From the NCBI GenBank assembly GCA_029641185.1, contig JAPWGK010000032.1:310001-374000 (forward strand): 64,000 nucleotides of DNA, in the 5' to 3' direction. Below the pieces are notes generated by a model. That model made no database searches, was not told where the DNA came from, and worked only from the letters and a program-made list of their open reading frames with translations. A program made the translations under genes and the position numbers. The DNA comes from Pseudofabraea citricarpa (Eukaryota; Ascomycota; Leotiomycetes; Helotiales; Dermateaceae). Below, one piece after another: positions 12,350-23,784 of the stretch. Each line of letters starts with the position of its first letter. Within the stretch, counting starts at the first letter, position 1.

Positions 12350-13714
12350 ATGAGTATCGATAGGCGGAAGGCTATTCTGTTTGGAACGGCTGCGGCGGTG
12401 CGATTGCTGCTTTTTACTGGCTTCCCGGGTCTTCCAGACTTGCTAACTGGTCGAGTTGAAATCTCGACCCCAGTAACAAGCTTCAAAAGATGTAAGTTGC
12501 TCCTTATTGCGAGTATACAGGGCTGATATAGAGAAGTGCAAGAAGGACTTTTCCTCTACAACCACAATGTCTCTCCATACGACGGCGGGGTCTACCACCA
12601 AGCGCCTCTTCTCCTCCCGCTCTTCTCCCTTCTACCGAACTCTTTGTCATATCCCATCTTTACATACATACTGTATATCGCGGTGGACCTGTTGAGCGCA
12701 GAAGCACTTATGAAGATTGCGGACTCGGGGGAGGCTGGGTCTTCTAGGCTGTACACTTCTCCGAGGAAGGACAGGCGCTGGAGTAGTTTTGCCATTGCCG
12801 CGGCGTGAGTAGTCTTGGATGTGTGTGATGTCTGCAGAGCGCTGACGTGCATCTATAGATTCTTGTTTAATCCCTTTACCATTGCGACTTGTATAGGCCG
12901 ACCGACCAGTGTTTTCACAACTTGCGCCATCCTCCATGCTATAGCCAAAGCTGTTGTTGGAGCCTCTTACACTTCCATGTTCGCTCTAGCTTTCGCATCT
13001 TACCTTTCGATGTATCCAATACTCCTTCTTCCTCCATTAGCGTTGCTCTGCTATGATCGCAGACGAAGCTCCCGCGAAGCCGAATCATTGTCAAGTTTTA
13101 TTCTCGGAAGCCTAGCATCTGTTGGAGGATCTATTTATGCGCTCCTACAGATGTCTCTCATCATCACGGGCTCGTGGGAATTCATTCCCTCTACCTACGG
13201 TGTACAACTACTCCTTCCAGACTTGACCCCGAATGTTGGACTTTGGTGGTACTTTTTCGTGGAAATGTTCGACTCGTTCAGGAATTTCTTTCTGGGTGTC
13301 TTCTGGCTCCACCTTTCATCCTACGTCGGTGGTCTCACAATCAGACTTCGTACTCAACCTTTATTTGTGTTAACTACCCTGCTTGGGATATTTGCCATTT
13401 TCAAGCCCTACCCGTCAATATCCGACATGTCTCTGTACCTGGCTATGTTGCCACTATACAGACACGTGTTCCCACTCATGCGATACACGTTCTTGGCTGC
13501 CTCAACAGTCCTTTACGCTACCTTGTTAGGTCCGGCTTTTTACTATCTGTGGGTGTATGCCGGAAGTGGAAATGCCAACTTTTTCTACGCCATTACCTTG
13601 GTGTGGAGTCTAGCATTGAGCATATTAGTGGGAGATGTATTATTTGCGGTGTTGAGGGACGAGTGGGAGGTTGAACGTCCCGAAATGATTGGAAAGGAAA
13701 TCAGACAAATATAA
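12350..13714 (+). CDS. GAB1: GPI transamidase subunit PIG-U (yeast Gab1/Cdc91)
   Basis: Three exons: 12350-12491, 12537-12804 and 12859-13714, 421 residues. The 45-nt first intron ends at GAGAAG, which restores TPVTSFKRLQEG; the second joins IAAA to FLFNPFTI. PIG-U hallmarks are visible: the N-terminal luminal motif with TSFKRLQEG and SPYDGG, followed by alternating hydrophobic segments along the whole protein (at least eight), and a FNPFTIATCIGRPTS segment. PIG-U is a multispanning ER membrane subunit of the complex that cleaves the C-terminal signal of proproteins and attaches the GPI anchor. Length matches the family (about 400-435). The 3' end is convergent with the sterol-reductase-like gene. 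Confidence 0.93.
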
Positions 13715-14199
13715 GACGAGGGTTAAGTAATGTACTATGAATAAGAAAAAATCTGCCAAACCATCTACCTTTATCTCTTGTCCCGTTCGTTCTATGTGAG
13801 AATTTTGTTAACCAGTTGACAGTACTTTTCGGGACATTATCAGGTATCAGTTCTGCTGACACTTCCGATGTTATGGTAGTTGTCTTCTCATATGCACAAG
13901 ATTGGCAATGGCACCATTGGCATCGAAAGTTATTATATAAGAAGGGTATAGCTCTCACATCTTGGATGTATCATATTCATCACCGTTTTATGTGAAGACT
14001 TAGAATCAGGAGAAAACAGAATTAACACAAAAAGATTATAAAATCAAGAAAACAGGTAACAATTCTTGCAATTCACTTTTTTGGCAGAGAGGTGAAATTT
14101 CAGCTTTCCTATATTACGAGTACGGTTCTCCTGTATCCTTTGAACCATAACATGCGCTAAATCATATCCAAGTAAAATAGAAAACACTTGGGGAAAAAT
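13715..14199. other. intergenic gap between convergent genes
   Basis: AT-rich 3' flanks of PIG-U and the DHCR24-like gene. No frame or repeat of note is seen. Confidence 0.7.
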
Positions 14200-15750
14200 T
14201 CATTCCGGTTTCTTTTTCGCCTTCAAGAGTGCAGAATTTCCTCCATACCAGTTTAAAAAACCGAGCATATATCTCCAAAAAGATCGCCGATGAAGCAGGT
14301 AATCTCTACTCTGTATAGCGTGGAAAATCCCCAGAATTCCGGCAAATGGCCACCAAGACGACAATCGACGCGCCAACGAAGACCGCTGCTGTTTCACGTC
14401 TGTCTTTACTTTATCGTAGACGGTAGGCAGTGTTGAAGCTTCGTAACGCTGCCTTAAATCATCATACCACTTTCGATCATACAGTAGCCAGAATTCCTCT
14501 TCTGTGTAATATGTTTGAGAGTAGAGCACTTTCCGGCCGCCCAGCTCACCCAGCTTCTTCTCCAACTGCCGGTTTTGCTGCACAAACTTATCAAAGTCAG
14601 CTGATGCGCGTCCCCAGAGTCCAATATTCAACATGGGCTTGGGCACATCGTTGGAGCCTGGTTGTGTCGTGAAAGGATGGAAAGTCGGGGGTTCTATTGC
14701 ACGCAAGGGACAGAGCCACAGCGGCCAGATACGAAACTCCTGCGAGATATATTCCACGAACTCCTCCACAGTGGAATATGGCAAAGACAGGTCTTGGATT
14801 ATGTTTCCGAATTGAGTATTGCTACCATGGAGAGCACGATATAGCATTCGAGTATGCATGAAATCATCTAAAAACCATCTCGTCAACCGGTTAAATGGAA
14901 CGAAGTTGAAGTAGCGAAAGGCCTCTGCGCCAACCCAGAAACCACCTCGATCATAGCGGAAAAGATACTCGGCGATGGGCACGTACTCAATGACGGGTGT
15001 GAAACCCGTCTCGGAAAGCGTCTGTTCCTGGACGTGAAGATAGTACCAGGGATCCCAAGCTGTTGTGAAAGTCTGTGGCTGGATCAAAGCAGGCTTCTCA
15101 TCTGTCAATTGACCAGTGATGACAACGCCGTGCGTCTTGGAGAAAATAATGGCATCGATATAGTCATTCGAGGAATTTTGTGTCTCGCTCTTGATAGTCT
15201 CGATGGTGTCGTGGATATTGTCCTTCCGAAGATATGTCGTCTTGACAAACTTCTTGGCTTGATTAAGCTGCAGTTCAATCAAAGTGGTAATTCCTAACGT
15301 CCCAAGCGCTCCTGCAGCACCTTTGAACAAGTCCGGATGTTCAGTCTTGGAAGCAGTAACGACCTCCCCATTTGCCAAGATCATCTCGACTGAGTTGACC
15401 GTCTCGTCGAAGGAGCCGTACTTGAACGAGCTGCTCTCACCAGCAGACCCTGCGTAGCCTCCTCCGACTGTAATTCCAGGAAACTCCATAACGACGGGCG
15501 GGACCAGGCCATGCTCAAGTGTCGCTTTGATTAATGCGTCCATTGGCACGTTCGGCTCCACGATTGCTGTCTTACTCGCGGGGTCAACTTTCACTACTCG
15601 TGATAAGGTGCTGATGTCAACCATCCGATCTTTATGCATTGGACGAGTGCTGTTGGTGGAGCCGTGGAAGATGCGATATGGTTCTCTGCGGTTGTAGAAT
15701 GCCTTCACGTCCCCTGCTATTTGGCTGACGACTGCCTCGTGTGATTTCAT
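14200..15750 (-). CDS. FAD-linked Delta(24)-sterol reductase-like protein (DHCR24/DIMINUTO family)
   Basis: Single exon, 516 residues, start at 15750. A PCMH-type FAD-binding domain covers about residues 10-190: STNSTRP, VDPASKTAIVEPNVPMD, then GLVPPVVMEFPGITVGGGYAGSAGESSS, which carries the flavin-contacting glycine/serine stretch, and TVNSVEMILANGEV. The C-terminal half has the family-specific DPWYYLHVQ, YLFRYDRGGFW and TRMLYRALH segments, and a YTEEEFW motif near residue 425. Animal and plant homologs reduce or isomerise the C24 side-chain double bond of sterols using NADPH. Fungal copies are widespread, but ergosterol synthesis does not need this step, so the substrate here is uncertain. 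An N-terminal membrane anchor, present in animal DHCR24, is absent. Confidence 0.88.
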   Translation of the reverse strand: MKSHEAVVSQIAGDVKAFYNRREPYRIFHGSTNSTRPMHKDRMVDISTLSRVVKVDPASKTAIVEPNVPMDALIKATLEHGLVPPVVMEFPGITVGGGYAGSAGESSSFKYGSFDETVNSVEMILANGEVVTASKTEHPDLFKGAAGALGTLGITTLIELQLNQAKKFVKTTYLRKDNIHDTIETIKSETQNSSNDYIDAIIFSKTHGVVITGQLTDEKPALIQPQTFTTAWDPWYYLHVQEQTLSETGFTPVIEYVPIAEYLFRYDRGGFWVGAEAFRYFNFVPFNRLTRWFLDDFMHTRMLYRALHGSNTQFGNIIQDLSLPYSTVEEFVEYISQEFRIWPLWLCPLRAIEPPTFHPFTTQPGSNDVPKPMLNIGLWGRASADFDKFVQQNRQLEKKLGELGGRKVLYSQTYYTEEEFWLLYDRKWYDDLRQRYEASTLPTVYDKVKTDVKQQRSSLARRLSSWWPFAGILGIFHAIQSRDYLLHRRSFWRYMLGFLNWYGGNSALLKAKKKPE

Positions 15751-16408
15751 CGTAACGGTCGTTCTTGGAGATTGAAATTTTTGCTTTCTATGATCATTGT
15801 AAGAAATGGGAATCGTTTTATCATGCTCATGATTATCCCTTGCTCGTCATAGCATTCCAGTTTCTACAGACTCTGAGACATTAGTTCTATCGAATTCTCT
15901 ACCCGAGCTTGTGCTTCTGTTTCCTCAAGTTGCTTGACTTTCGTTTTTACTTGATAAATTATATGCTGACCGTAAATATTTGTACCTCAAATTGAACAGC
16001 ATTATAAGATTATTTTCAAAGTTTCTAAGAAATCAAGGATTTCTTTTAAGGTTAGTTGCAAAGGTTCAAACTGGGATAATATCAAAACATGGTGATATGC
16101 CTGACTTTCATGTGGACAACACGGAATAGCTGGACTTGAGATGGATCCCTAATCCGTCGTTGTGGTCGTGGTCGCTTAAAATGTCATCAATACGCGAAAC
16201 CGCTACGTGATATCAAAAATAAGGGCCAGCCTACTTCTAGGGTTCAGAAACAGGTCTTAATCTTCAACTTACTTGCTTATTTAAAATTACGGAAAAAGTG
16301 CGTCTTTCGATTCTCATTTTGGCTCGGACTCTAGAAATTCTTGATTTGTGAAAAGTCTTGTTGAAAACTCCAATCTAAATCTAGCAAAACCCTCTTCATT
16401 CAAACATT
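15751..16408. other. intergenic region
   Basis: AT-rich sequence upstream of the DHCR24-like gene and downstream of the broken carbonic anhydrase gene. No gene or notable repeat is seen. Confidence 0.7.
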
Positions 16409-16991
16409 TCATACCACACTTCTCACCTTTCCAGTCTCGACCTCATGTATCCAGCCAGAAATCACAATATCATTAGGGATTAGCTTGCTTTCCTTCAACA
16501 AAGCAACATCACTTTTCACAGCTCCCTCAATCTCTTTAAAGGCCTGGAAATCCCCAGACCCCCCTACAAACCGACCCAGCTCCTTGATACCTTCTTGCCC
16601 CAAATTCTTCCCCACGAGTCCTATAGCGACATCGTTGTCGAAAATCAACATCCCACAACCCGTATGTTTGATGAGTATAATCTCTTTTGTTCCTAACAGT
16701 TGTTAGGAGATGACCAATGACCGAAGTGCATCTATCGCGTCTCCCCCTGCATTGCGAATTACATGTGCATCTCCAAGATCAATCCCATATGCTGCTGCTG
16801 GGTCAATTCGGGCATCCATACAGGTCACTGTGTGGTGTCAGTCTGCTTGACATATATGAATGAATTAATCTATACTCACCAGTTGCATATTTCTTCGCTG
16901 GTGGGAGCGCAAGATGGCCCTTGGTGAAATCTGACGAGTATAAAGTGTTCTTGGAGATAAGATTCTCTTGGATGGGAGTCCGCGAAGACAT
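16409..16991 (-). pseudogene. beta-carbonic-anhydrase-like gene interrupted by an in-frame stop
   Basis: Two exons on the minus strand, 16991-16880 and 16827-16409, joined by a good intron (GTGAGT...CACACAG). The frame has the family zinc-site motifs: CMDARIDP (Cys, with Asp and Arg), VIRNAGG, and IKHTGCG (His and Cys). Codon 79, at 16705-16703, is TAA. It lies in SLVIS*QLLGTKE, where relatives usually have a Gln. Apart from that codon the frame is open for 176 codons to a normal end. The truncated product (78 residues) would lack the zinc-binding His and second Cys, so it should not be a working enzyme that interconverts CO2 and bicarbonate. A CAA-to-TAA change is a single C-to-T transition. 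A sequencing error or recoded readthrough remain possible. No splice solution removes the stop without deleting conserved residues. Confidence 0.8.
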
Positions 16992-17704
16992 TCTTTTATG
17001 TAGTACGATACTATTTCCACTAGCTCGTCTTTTATGGTATTTGATATCTTCGTTAGTAGAGTCTGTGGACTTTTTTGAGGATCAGGGATAAAGATATTTG
17101 CAAAATGACCACTGCGTTTTTAAACACTTCAGCCAGCTCATTATCCTTAATCACCTGTGGATTAAGAGTCCGCTATCTTTGCCGTATCTCGGAATTTTGT
17201 CTGGGAGTAAGAATCCCGATGATGTGATTTTATCATGTAATTTCGTGCTATGGCTAGTTAGGTCAATCCGAGAAAAATGGGGATGGAAAGAAATATGGAG
17301 GCAGAGAATTTACGAGAGCGGAGTACCCGATCGGCTAAGATATCCTCAATCAATCTCAACGGTGCAATAACTACCTAGTAAGCGGGAAATAAATGTTTTA
17401 TCGTTTTGTGAATAAGCTAAATTGTAAGTTCTATATTACCTCTATTATTTACAGGTTTTTGGATCTTGGAGTATGAGATTGTAAACATGAAATGCATATA
17501 ATTTGGCCATTAATAAACGGCTTAGTGATATCAGTCCCAGAATAACTGTAAAAGCAAAGGCGCGCAGAGTCAAAATCAGTTGAATTGTGAAGGTGCAAGT
17601 CATAAGCGAGCATGGTAGCCATTCTTTTTATAAACCCCGAAGCCAGTCTCTCAACACGTGTATTTATTCGATACACAGTTTAAACAAGTATAACCACAGC
17701 TTTT
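16992..17704. other. intergenic region
   Basis: AT-rich sequence between the carbonic-anhydrase-like locus and the 3' end of the dioxygenase gene. No supported frame. Confidence 0.7.
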
Positions 17705-19329
17705 CTACCACTGTCGCAGCCGCTTTTTATTTGGGGTTTCAACCTCTGCTGGAGGCGTTGTTATATCCAGTTGAGAAGTATTCGCCGCCTGGCGTTTTGA
17801 TTTGGAATTTGGATCAAGGTATGGTTTCTCGCCAATCGAGGTAATTCGGACGAGCTTGCGTTTACCTTCGTAATCACTGATGATAGTTAGCTATATTGAA
17901 ATGTCTTTATGAAGGAGATGAACCTACTTGGTAGCAGTGTGAAAAGTAGATCGGCTATATTTGAAGACTATCAGCAAAAGTTATCCATATAGAAATGAGG
18001 TCTTACTTATCCCAAATCACGACATCTCCTACGTTCCATTTGAATCGACACTGTAGATCGTGGTTTTCGGTGATCAGTTGCAGGACTTTAATCATACCAG
18101 TAAGCAAATATCCTCGATGCCGAGTAAAATAGCGACTTTACAATATTGTTTTAATATCTCTTCTTCTCGATCCGTGACGCCGTTGATCTTGCCATCGTAA
18201 ATTTGCTGTCCGGCTGCAAAGAGATGCTTCCATCTAGAAGTTGCCGATCAGACTAAGGCTTTTAAAGTACGTATGAAAGGTAGCTGCTTACCCTGTAACC
18301 GGGTTGGTCCGAACTACTGGACTGTGTGTTACACGTCAATTATAATTAAACGAACATCTGGGAGAAGGTTGATCATACTGAGTGGCTGCAAATTTCAGAC
18401 CAGAATTCTCGGGATGACCACGATTTTCTGTAATGAGCACGTCTTGAGATTGTTTGAGAACCCTAGCGAAGACGGGCTTAGCAAGAAAACAAGTTAGCGA
18501 AGAAATTTATCTAGATTCAACTGAATCAATGGGTTTCTTACCTGATAATGCGTGGCTGTCAATCCCTCGCAAAGCTTTTGCCAGTGAGGTGACATCCGAT
18601 CATATAGATCATAGCCAGAGGCAAAAAGTGTGTCCCCACCTGTATCACTCGGCATATCAATCATTTTGAGGATGGCGTAGTCGGATGGAATATGCTCGAA
18701 GGTGATGCTTTTGCAAGGATCTATTTAATAAGAGATATCATAGAAAGAGTGGTCGAGCACATACTCGGAATGCCAGAGATAGCTTGCAAGCTTTGGAAGT
18801 GGTGCTTGGAACCTGTTGGCATGGTTCTCCTTCTCTCTCTTTAGATGAATTTCCCATTAGCCAGAACTCCCACAGCAAATTCTAGAAATACAAGTTATTT
18901 ACCTCGGAAGAGACGAAAAATATTTCTTCGTCTGTATTGCCGTCGGCATCGTGATTTTTGGCATTCTCCTTACTGCTCAACGGATGCCGATGAAGTTTGG
19001 AATTTTCTGGTCTACCTGTAAGCTCGCCAAGTTTATTCCCCAGTGTCTTGAGATTCTCGTTGTCTACATCTTGATTCCGGAAGAAGATCACGCCCCTTTG
19101 CGAAGCTGAATCGAACATGGATGATCAGCTCAGTTTCCAAATTTAGAGCATAAGTCGAACCTAAGATTGCAAGGTCGCGGATTTTTGTATCATCGTTCAG
19201 AATGCTGCTGATTTGGACTTTGGGAAACTCCCGGCCAATGGGTCCCGTTACATCAAAAGATTCATACTCCTCCAACGAACCTGAATACACGAGGGGCCGT
19301 TTAAGAAGCGAGCTAGTTAACGACGGCAT
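17705..19329 (-). CDS. TauD/TfdA-type 2-oxoglutarate-dependent dioxygenase (sulfonate/taurine type), 10 exons
   Basis: Ten exons on the minus strand: 19329-19161, 19105-18903, 18838-18765, 18707-18542, 18476-18379, 18321-18292, 18233-18142, 18085-18007, 17954-17928, 17876-17705. All phases close (1110 nt, 369 residues). Fe(II) ligands are present: His147 and Asp149 in WHSD (the Asp codon is split by an intron), and His309 in NRSTFHTAT. Arg319 or Arg323 near the end would bind 2-oxoglutarate. Other family landmarks are RGVIFFRNQ, DYAILK, GGDTLFASGY, LTATH and RTNPVTGWK. The family uses O2 and 2-oxoglutarate to hydroxylate sulfonates such as taurine, releasing sulfite (yeast Jlp1), or related acids. 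Nine introns in 369 codons is far denser than most genes in this window. It is divergent from a Dal5-family transporter that probably supplies the substrate. Confidence 0.92.
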
Positions 19330-20531
19330 GATGGGCAGCTTTGAGTTTGAAAACGAGAACAAGCACAGTTAAGGAGCCGTAAGTTAGATAGCCGGGTGTA
19401 ATAGCTCATTGAGGGGCTCACTTTACGATATCGGATATCTGAACCCGATACTTACCTCGCCACCTTGGCATGCACCTGGTGAACCGGCTCATTGGCGAGG
19501 TGTGTAAATGCTAGCGGAAAATACTTCAACCGCTTGAGTGATCTATGGCGTGCTAAGTACTAATAATGACGTCCTTGAGATTGTCGATAAAGAAAAATGG
19601 AGCGCCTCGCCGACATCAATTGAATCCCAGCCATAAGCGACGAAAATAGCTATGCATTGATAAACACATCAACGATTAGTTGTTGAAATAAGCTTAAAGT
19701 GTGCACCTTTAGAAATGTTCGCCTAAATATAGGGATCTATAACAAAATAGTTTATGTCGACAGTAAACTGTACCGTAAAAACCTACTCAGTATACTTCGT
19801 ATATATTTGCAACCAGAAACCATAGCCTTTGTGAAATGTTTCGGCTGTTTGTGCAAACCGGATGCAAAGAGCCGATCTTGTCTTTTTGAACGAGTATCTA
19901 GAACGTTGGGGTATTCAAAGGTGGGAAATAATCATGAAGCATTTAACACAACGTGCTTCTCCGCTAAGATCACGTCACTGGCTAGTTTCTAAATGCTTCC
20001 CAGTGCATGGGTCCAGGAGCTCTCGGCCCCCGATTCCCGAGCATCATCTAACTCCTGATTATAACAGACCAAAGAATTCCTGTTATTGTTATGTAGTCGC
20101 ACTCCAGAAGAAGGTTCTGGTGGTTGTTGGTCTTCGGTATCCAAGATCACTAGCTAGAGGTTATCACACAGAGTGGATCTAAGAGATCTTTTGCCTGACT
20201 CCATTCAAATACCCAAGACACTCGATCATCGGCAAGATTACCTACATATGCGGACATAATCATCTAAGAAAGCAGAACAGTGGAGAACAATACCTGTCGT
20301 ATGCATGATTTAGACCAGGGATTGTGCTTACCAAAAATTTCGACTTCGCTCCCTTAAACCAGAAGTAAATATGGAGCTTGTGTTGTTCCAATTCTTTCCA
20401 AGGCTTTGTGAATGTTTGTGGATTCTAGCTCATTTAGTCAGTTTCCACTCACATAAATCTGAATCCTCACGATCTCCCAAACATCTTACAACGACTCCCC
20501 TCTCACCATCACAATCTACTAGCTGAACAAG
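19330..20531. promoter_or_regulatory. divergent intergenic region between dioxygenase and transporter
   Basis: The 1.2-kb gap separates the start codons of the two divergent genes and must hold both promoters. It is AT-rich; I see no clear TATA box or repeated regulator site, and the short open frames in it resemble no protein. Confidence 0.5.
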
Positions 20532-23045
20532 ATGGGTGCCACTGAATTTGAAATCAATGCTCTATGCAGAAAATCTAGTTCTCAAGATCTTGGAGCCGCT
20601 GGAAATGTGCCTGAAAAGACACCTTGGTGGAAAATAAATTCGAGGGGCAGGATCAACAAAAGCCCTGCGGTAAGTACTGCCCGGAATCAAATACACTAGA
20701 GCTGAGGCAAAAGACTTACAGGAACGGCGCCTCATACGCAAGGTACAGTGTTACATATGTGTTAGTTGCCATGTTCATACTCATACTTTATCTTTAGGTT
20801 GACGCGACCCTCTTGGTCTTTGGATTTCTCGGAACCTTTATCAAATTCATTGATAAGTTTGTCAACACCAATCTGCCTGACTTTTGATTTATGAATAACT
20901 GACTTCAATAAAGAGCAAATCTCCAAACCGCATTTGTATCTGGTATGAAAGAGGACCTCGGGTTCTATGGGAATGTAAGCTTTTTATGATCCACTTCTTA
21001 AGAGTAGAATAATTTCTTACGCGTAATAGGAACTCAATTATGCCAATGTAACATCTGATATCTCTCCCCCAAAGCCCTTAGATACTGATTTGGATGAAAA
21101 AATAGACCGCATACAACATTGGACTCGTGAGTATCTCTCAAGCCACTTCAACTTTTTTTCATCTAGCTCACTTAGTTCAGGTTATAGCTCTCTGGCCTTC
21201 CAGCTTGATTCTAGTTCGAACAAAACCAAGATATTTCATCTCGTGAGTCAACTTACCTCTTGCTAAATGTAAGTTTACTAGGTCCTAATGTCTTGTTTTC
21301 AGATCTATCCAAATTGCGTGGACAATCTGGTTTGCAGGCTTCTAGAAAATTGAAAGAGGCGAAGCGAGTCTAACAAGTTCGAAGTACCTTTGCTCAAGCT
21401 AGGATGAACACAGCAACTCAGATGTATGCTTTGAGGGCCTTGGTTGGGATTTTTGAAACGTGAGTAACGTGTTGCTGCCCACGAAGATTGAAACTGTTAC
21501 TGATACTTAAAAGGGGACACTACTCCGCTAGTAAGTTACATAACAAACACCACACAACTCAAAATATGCTGATGATACTCAAGTTATGTTTCTTTGTGGA
21601 TCATGGTACCAGAGTAGCGAACTCGCAACAGTAAGCTATAGATGCTCGTTTTTACTGGAATCTTCGGAGGCTAACTTTGAATTTGCCTCCCCTAGCGACT
21701 GGCGCTGGTCAATACTGCATCTCAGATTGGGCCAATGGTGAACTCCTATCTTCAAAGTGCAGCATACTCCGGACTTAACGGCGTTCACGGAATGGCTGGT
21801 TGGAGATGGGTAAGTGCTATGAATCTTTGGGTATCGATCGGGCTAATGCTTAGCATAGCTTATGATAATTGATGGAATTATTTCAATTTGCGTTTGCTTG
21901 CCTCAGATAGCGCTACTTCCAGAAGTACCGTCCCGTTTGAGTGCCAACTTCATGTTTTCTGAAGCAGAAGTTACAATTGCTAAGGATCGGCATCCCAAAG
22001 AGGGCCGGAACAAGCAGGGTGCTTTTACACGTTGCCAGGTAACTCAGCCCTAATGTTTCTGTAGAGAGTTTGCTAATGAGTTAAAGATGAAGAGATGGTT
22101 TACAACACCAGAGATATGGGTCCTTTGGGTCATTTCAATGTACAGGATTCTATTTTCCCCTGAGGGTTAAGCATCGCTGACAAAGTTAAAGCTGTAATAT
22201 GATTGGCATGCAACCGTCGCTGCCGTTAAATTTCTGGTTCAAAGCCTGGAATTCAATTAAACCAGGATCGTTCACCGTGCCACAAATTAGTAGTGCTTTC
22301 GCTTCAATTCAATACTGCTTGGCTAATGTAATTATAGACAACTACACTACACCAATGTATGCAATAATTCTCGCAACGACAGTAGGAATGGCTTGGATAA
22401 GCGAGTGTGGAATCTGAGATTTTGAGTATAAAGTTGGATACTGATGTTTGATTGAAGGCGATGCGTTTCTTGGAGCGCGACGATGGCCAATGATGGTTTT
22501 AGGTTGCACAATTAACTTCATAGTTTGTGTTCTCCTAGCGACAACCCCCGTTTTCCCCAAGAATAGGGCATTCAGATGGTTCCTGTACTACAATAGTGGC
22601 TGGGGTGAATCTTCTAATTGGTATGTTTCGCGCCTATTTATGTAATTAGTAATTAATACTGTTCTGGCTGACATTCTCATGATAGCATGTTCTGGGCCTG
22701 GACATCCGAAATACTGTAAATTGATATTTATGCCTAACATTCAGTTTTGGCAATTCTGACTTCTAAATAGTGCTGGAGATCCAGCAACTCGATCGTTTGC
22801 AATGGCTGGTCTTAACGTATGGGCAGCCGTATTTGCAGCTACCGTGTATGTGATTTTCTGTTCTTTGCCTTAAATCAGTTGCTAACCTCAAGTATAGACC
22901 GCTAGCTGTTTTTAAAACAGTCGATCAGCCGGCGGTAGTTCAAGGGAACTATACTGCTGCAGGATTTCTTCTTCTTCAGGTATTTGCATCGATAGGCCTG
23001 GCCGTTTTGCTACAATGGAAAGGAAGAAGGAGCCAGGATTCTTAG
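20532..23045 (+). CDS. MFS transporter of the Dal5/anion:cation symporter family, 20 exons
   Basis: Twenty exons: 20532-20669, 20722-20742, 20798-20856, 20914-20974, 21030-21047, 21106-21126, 21181-21242, 21303-21329, 21385-21459, 21514-21530, 21584-21630, 21696-21809, 21859-22038, 22087-22139, 22192-22292, 22338-22406, 22458-22620, 22686-22715, 22771-22845, 22898-23045. Every phase closes (1479 nt, 492 residues), so stops met in unspliced reading are intronic. Family landmarks: ERRLIRKVDATLL before TM1, FVSGMKEDLGFYGNELNY, YALRALVGIFETGHYSA, SWYQSSELATR, PVFPKNRAFRW, LAGDPATRSFAMAGLNVWA and FKTVDQPAV. The family includes Dal5 (allantoate), Liz1-type pantothenate carriers and yeast Soa1 (sulfonate and other sulfur compounds). 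With a divergent TauD-type enzyme next door, uptake of a sulfonate or similar organic acid is the best guess. Several exons are only 17-30 nt, so automated gene finders could miss or break it. Confidence 0.9.
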
Positions 23046-23784
23046 TCACATCTGAGTTGGCAGTAAAGATTTGCCTCGTTGAGACCAAAAGCAGGATTAA
23101 TGTAATGTCTTGTGAGATCAACTACATTGTGCTCCTAACATCAACATTTAGCGTAGACACTTCTAAGAATGCTGAGCCAGAGATAGTTGAAATAATAGCC
23201 TGCACCATTAATACTAGCCAATAGTAGCTATTCTGGCATTTTGAGAATTTCTTTCTGTCTTTAAGTAGATGTACAATTGGGTTGGATATTATTAGAATCT
23301 TGGCTCATTTACTTATCCTGTGTTTCGTCGGCAAAGATTTATGAATAAAAGACAACGGATGAATGCGCGCTCTGTTATGAATTTGATTGAAATTTATTGT
23401 CCTATATCTCCTACAAAACTTTGACGAAGTAGTATTTGTTAAACACGGAGTAGTTGTGACACTAATAGATAGGTAGTCATAAGCTCTGATCTGATATTAA
23501 GACATCTGATCCATCTCTCATTTTCTAAGCACTTAGATATCTAAACATGGACTAGAATTTTCAGATGAAAGGAACCTATTTCGTGATTTTACATTCCAAA
23601 ATAATCAATTTGAATAGCTACAGTACTTATATAGCCTTTTGTACCACCCAAGCGACAACTTTATGAACGAGCATGAGCAACCACGTGATACACAGAGTTA
23701 TCGTAAACAGTGACCGCCCGGCAGAATAATTTATACCGCGAGCGCAAGGCTGCTTCACAACCTCGCGAATTCCATGGCCTGACA
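23046..23784. other. intergenic region
   Basis: AT-rich sequence between the transporter and the RRN9-like gene; includes the promoter of the latter. No gene seen. Confidence 0.7.

Noticed and set aside
21330..21384. Acceptor at GCTAG (21402) for the intron after TIW in the transporter
   Set aside because: The acceptor at TTCGAAG restores the family segment TFAQARMNTATQ and has the better distance from the CTAAC branch site.
20857..23045. Transporter locus as a pseudogene
   Set aside because: All apparent stops fall in introns; 20 exons close in frame to a full-length family member.
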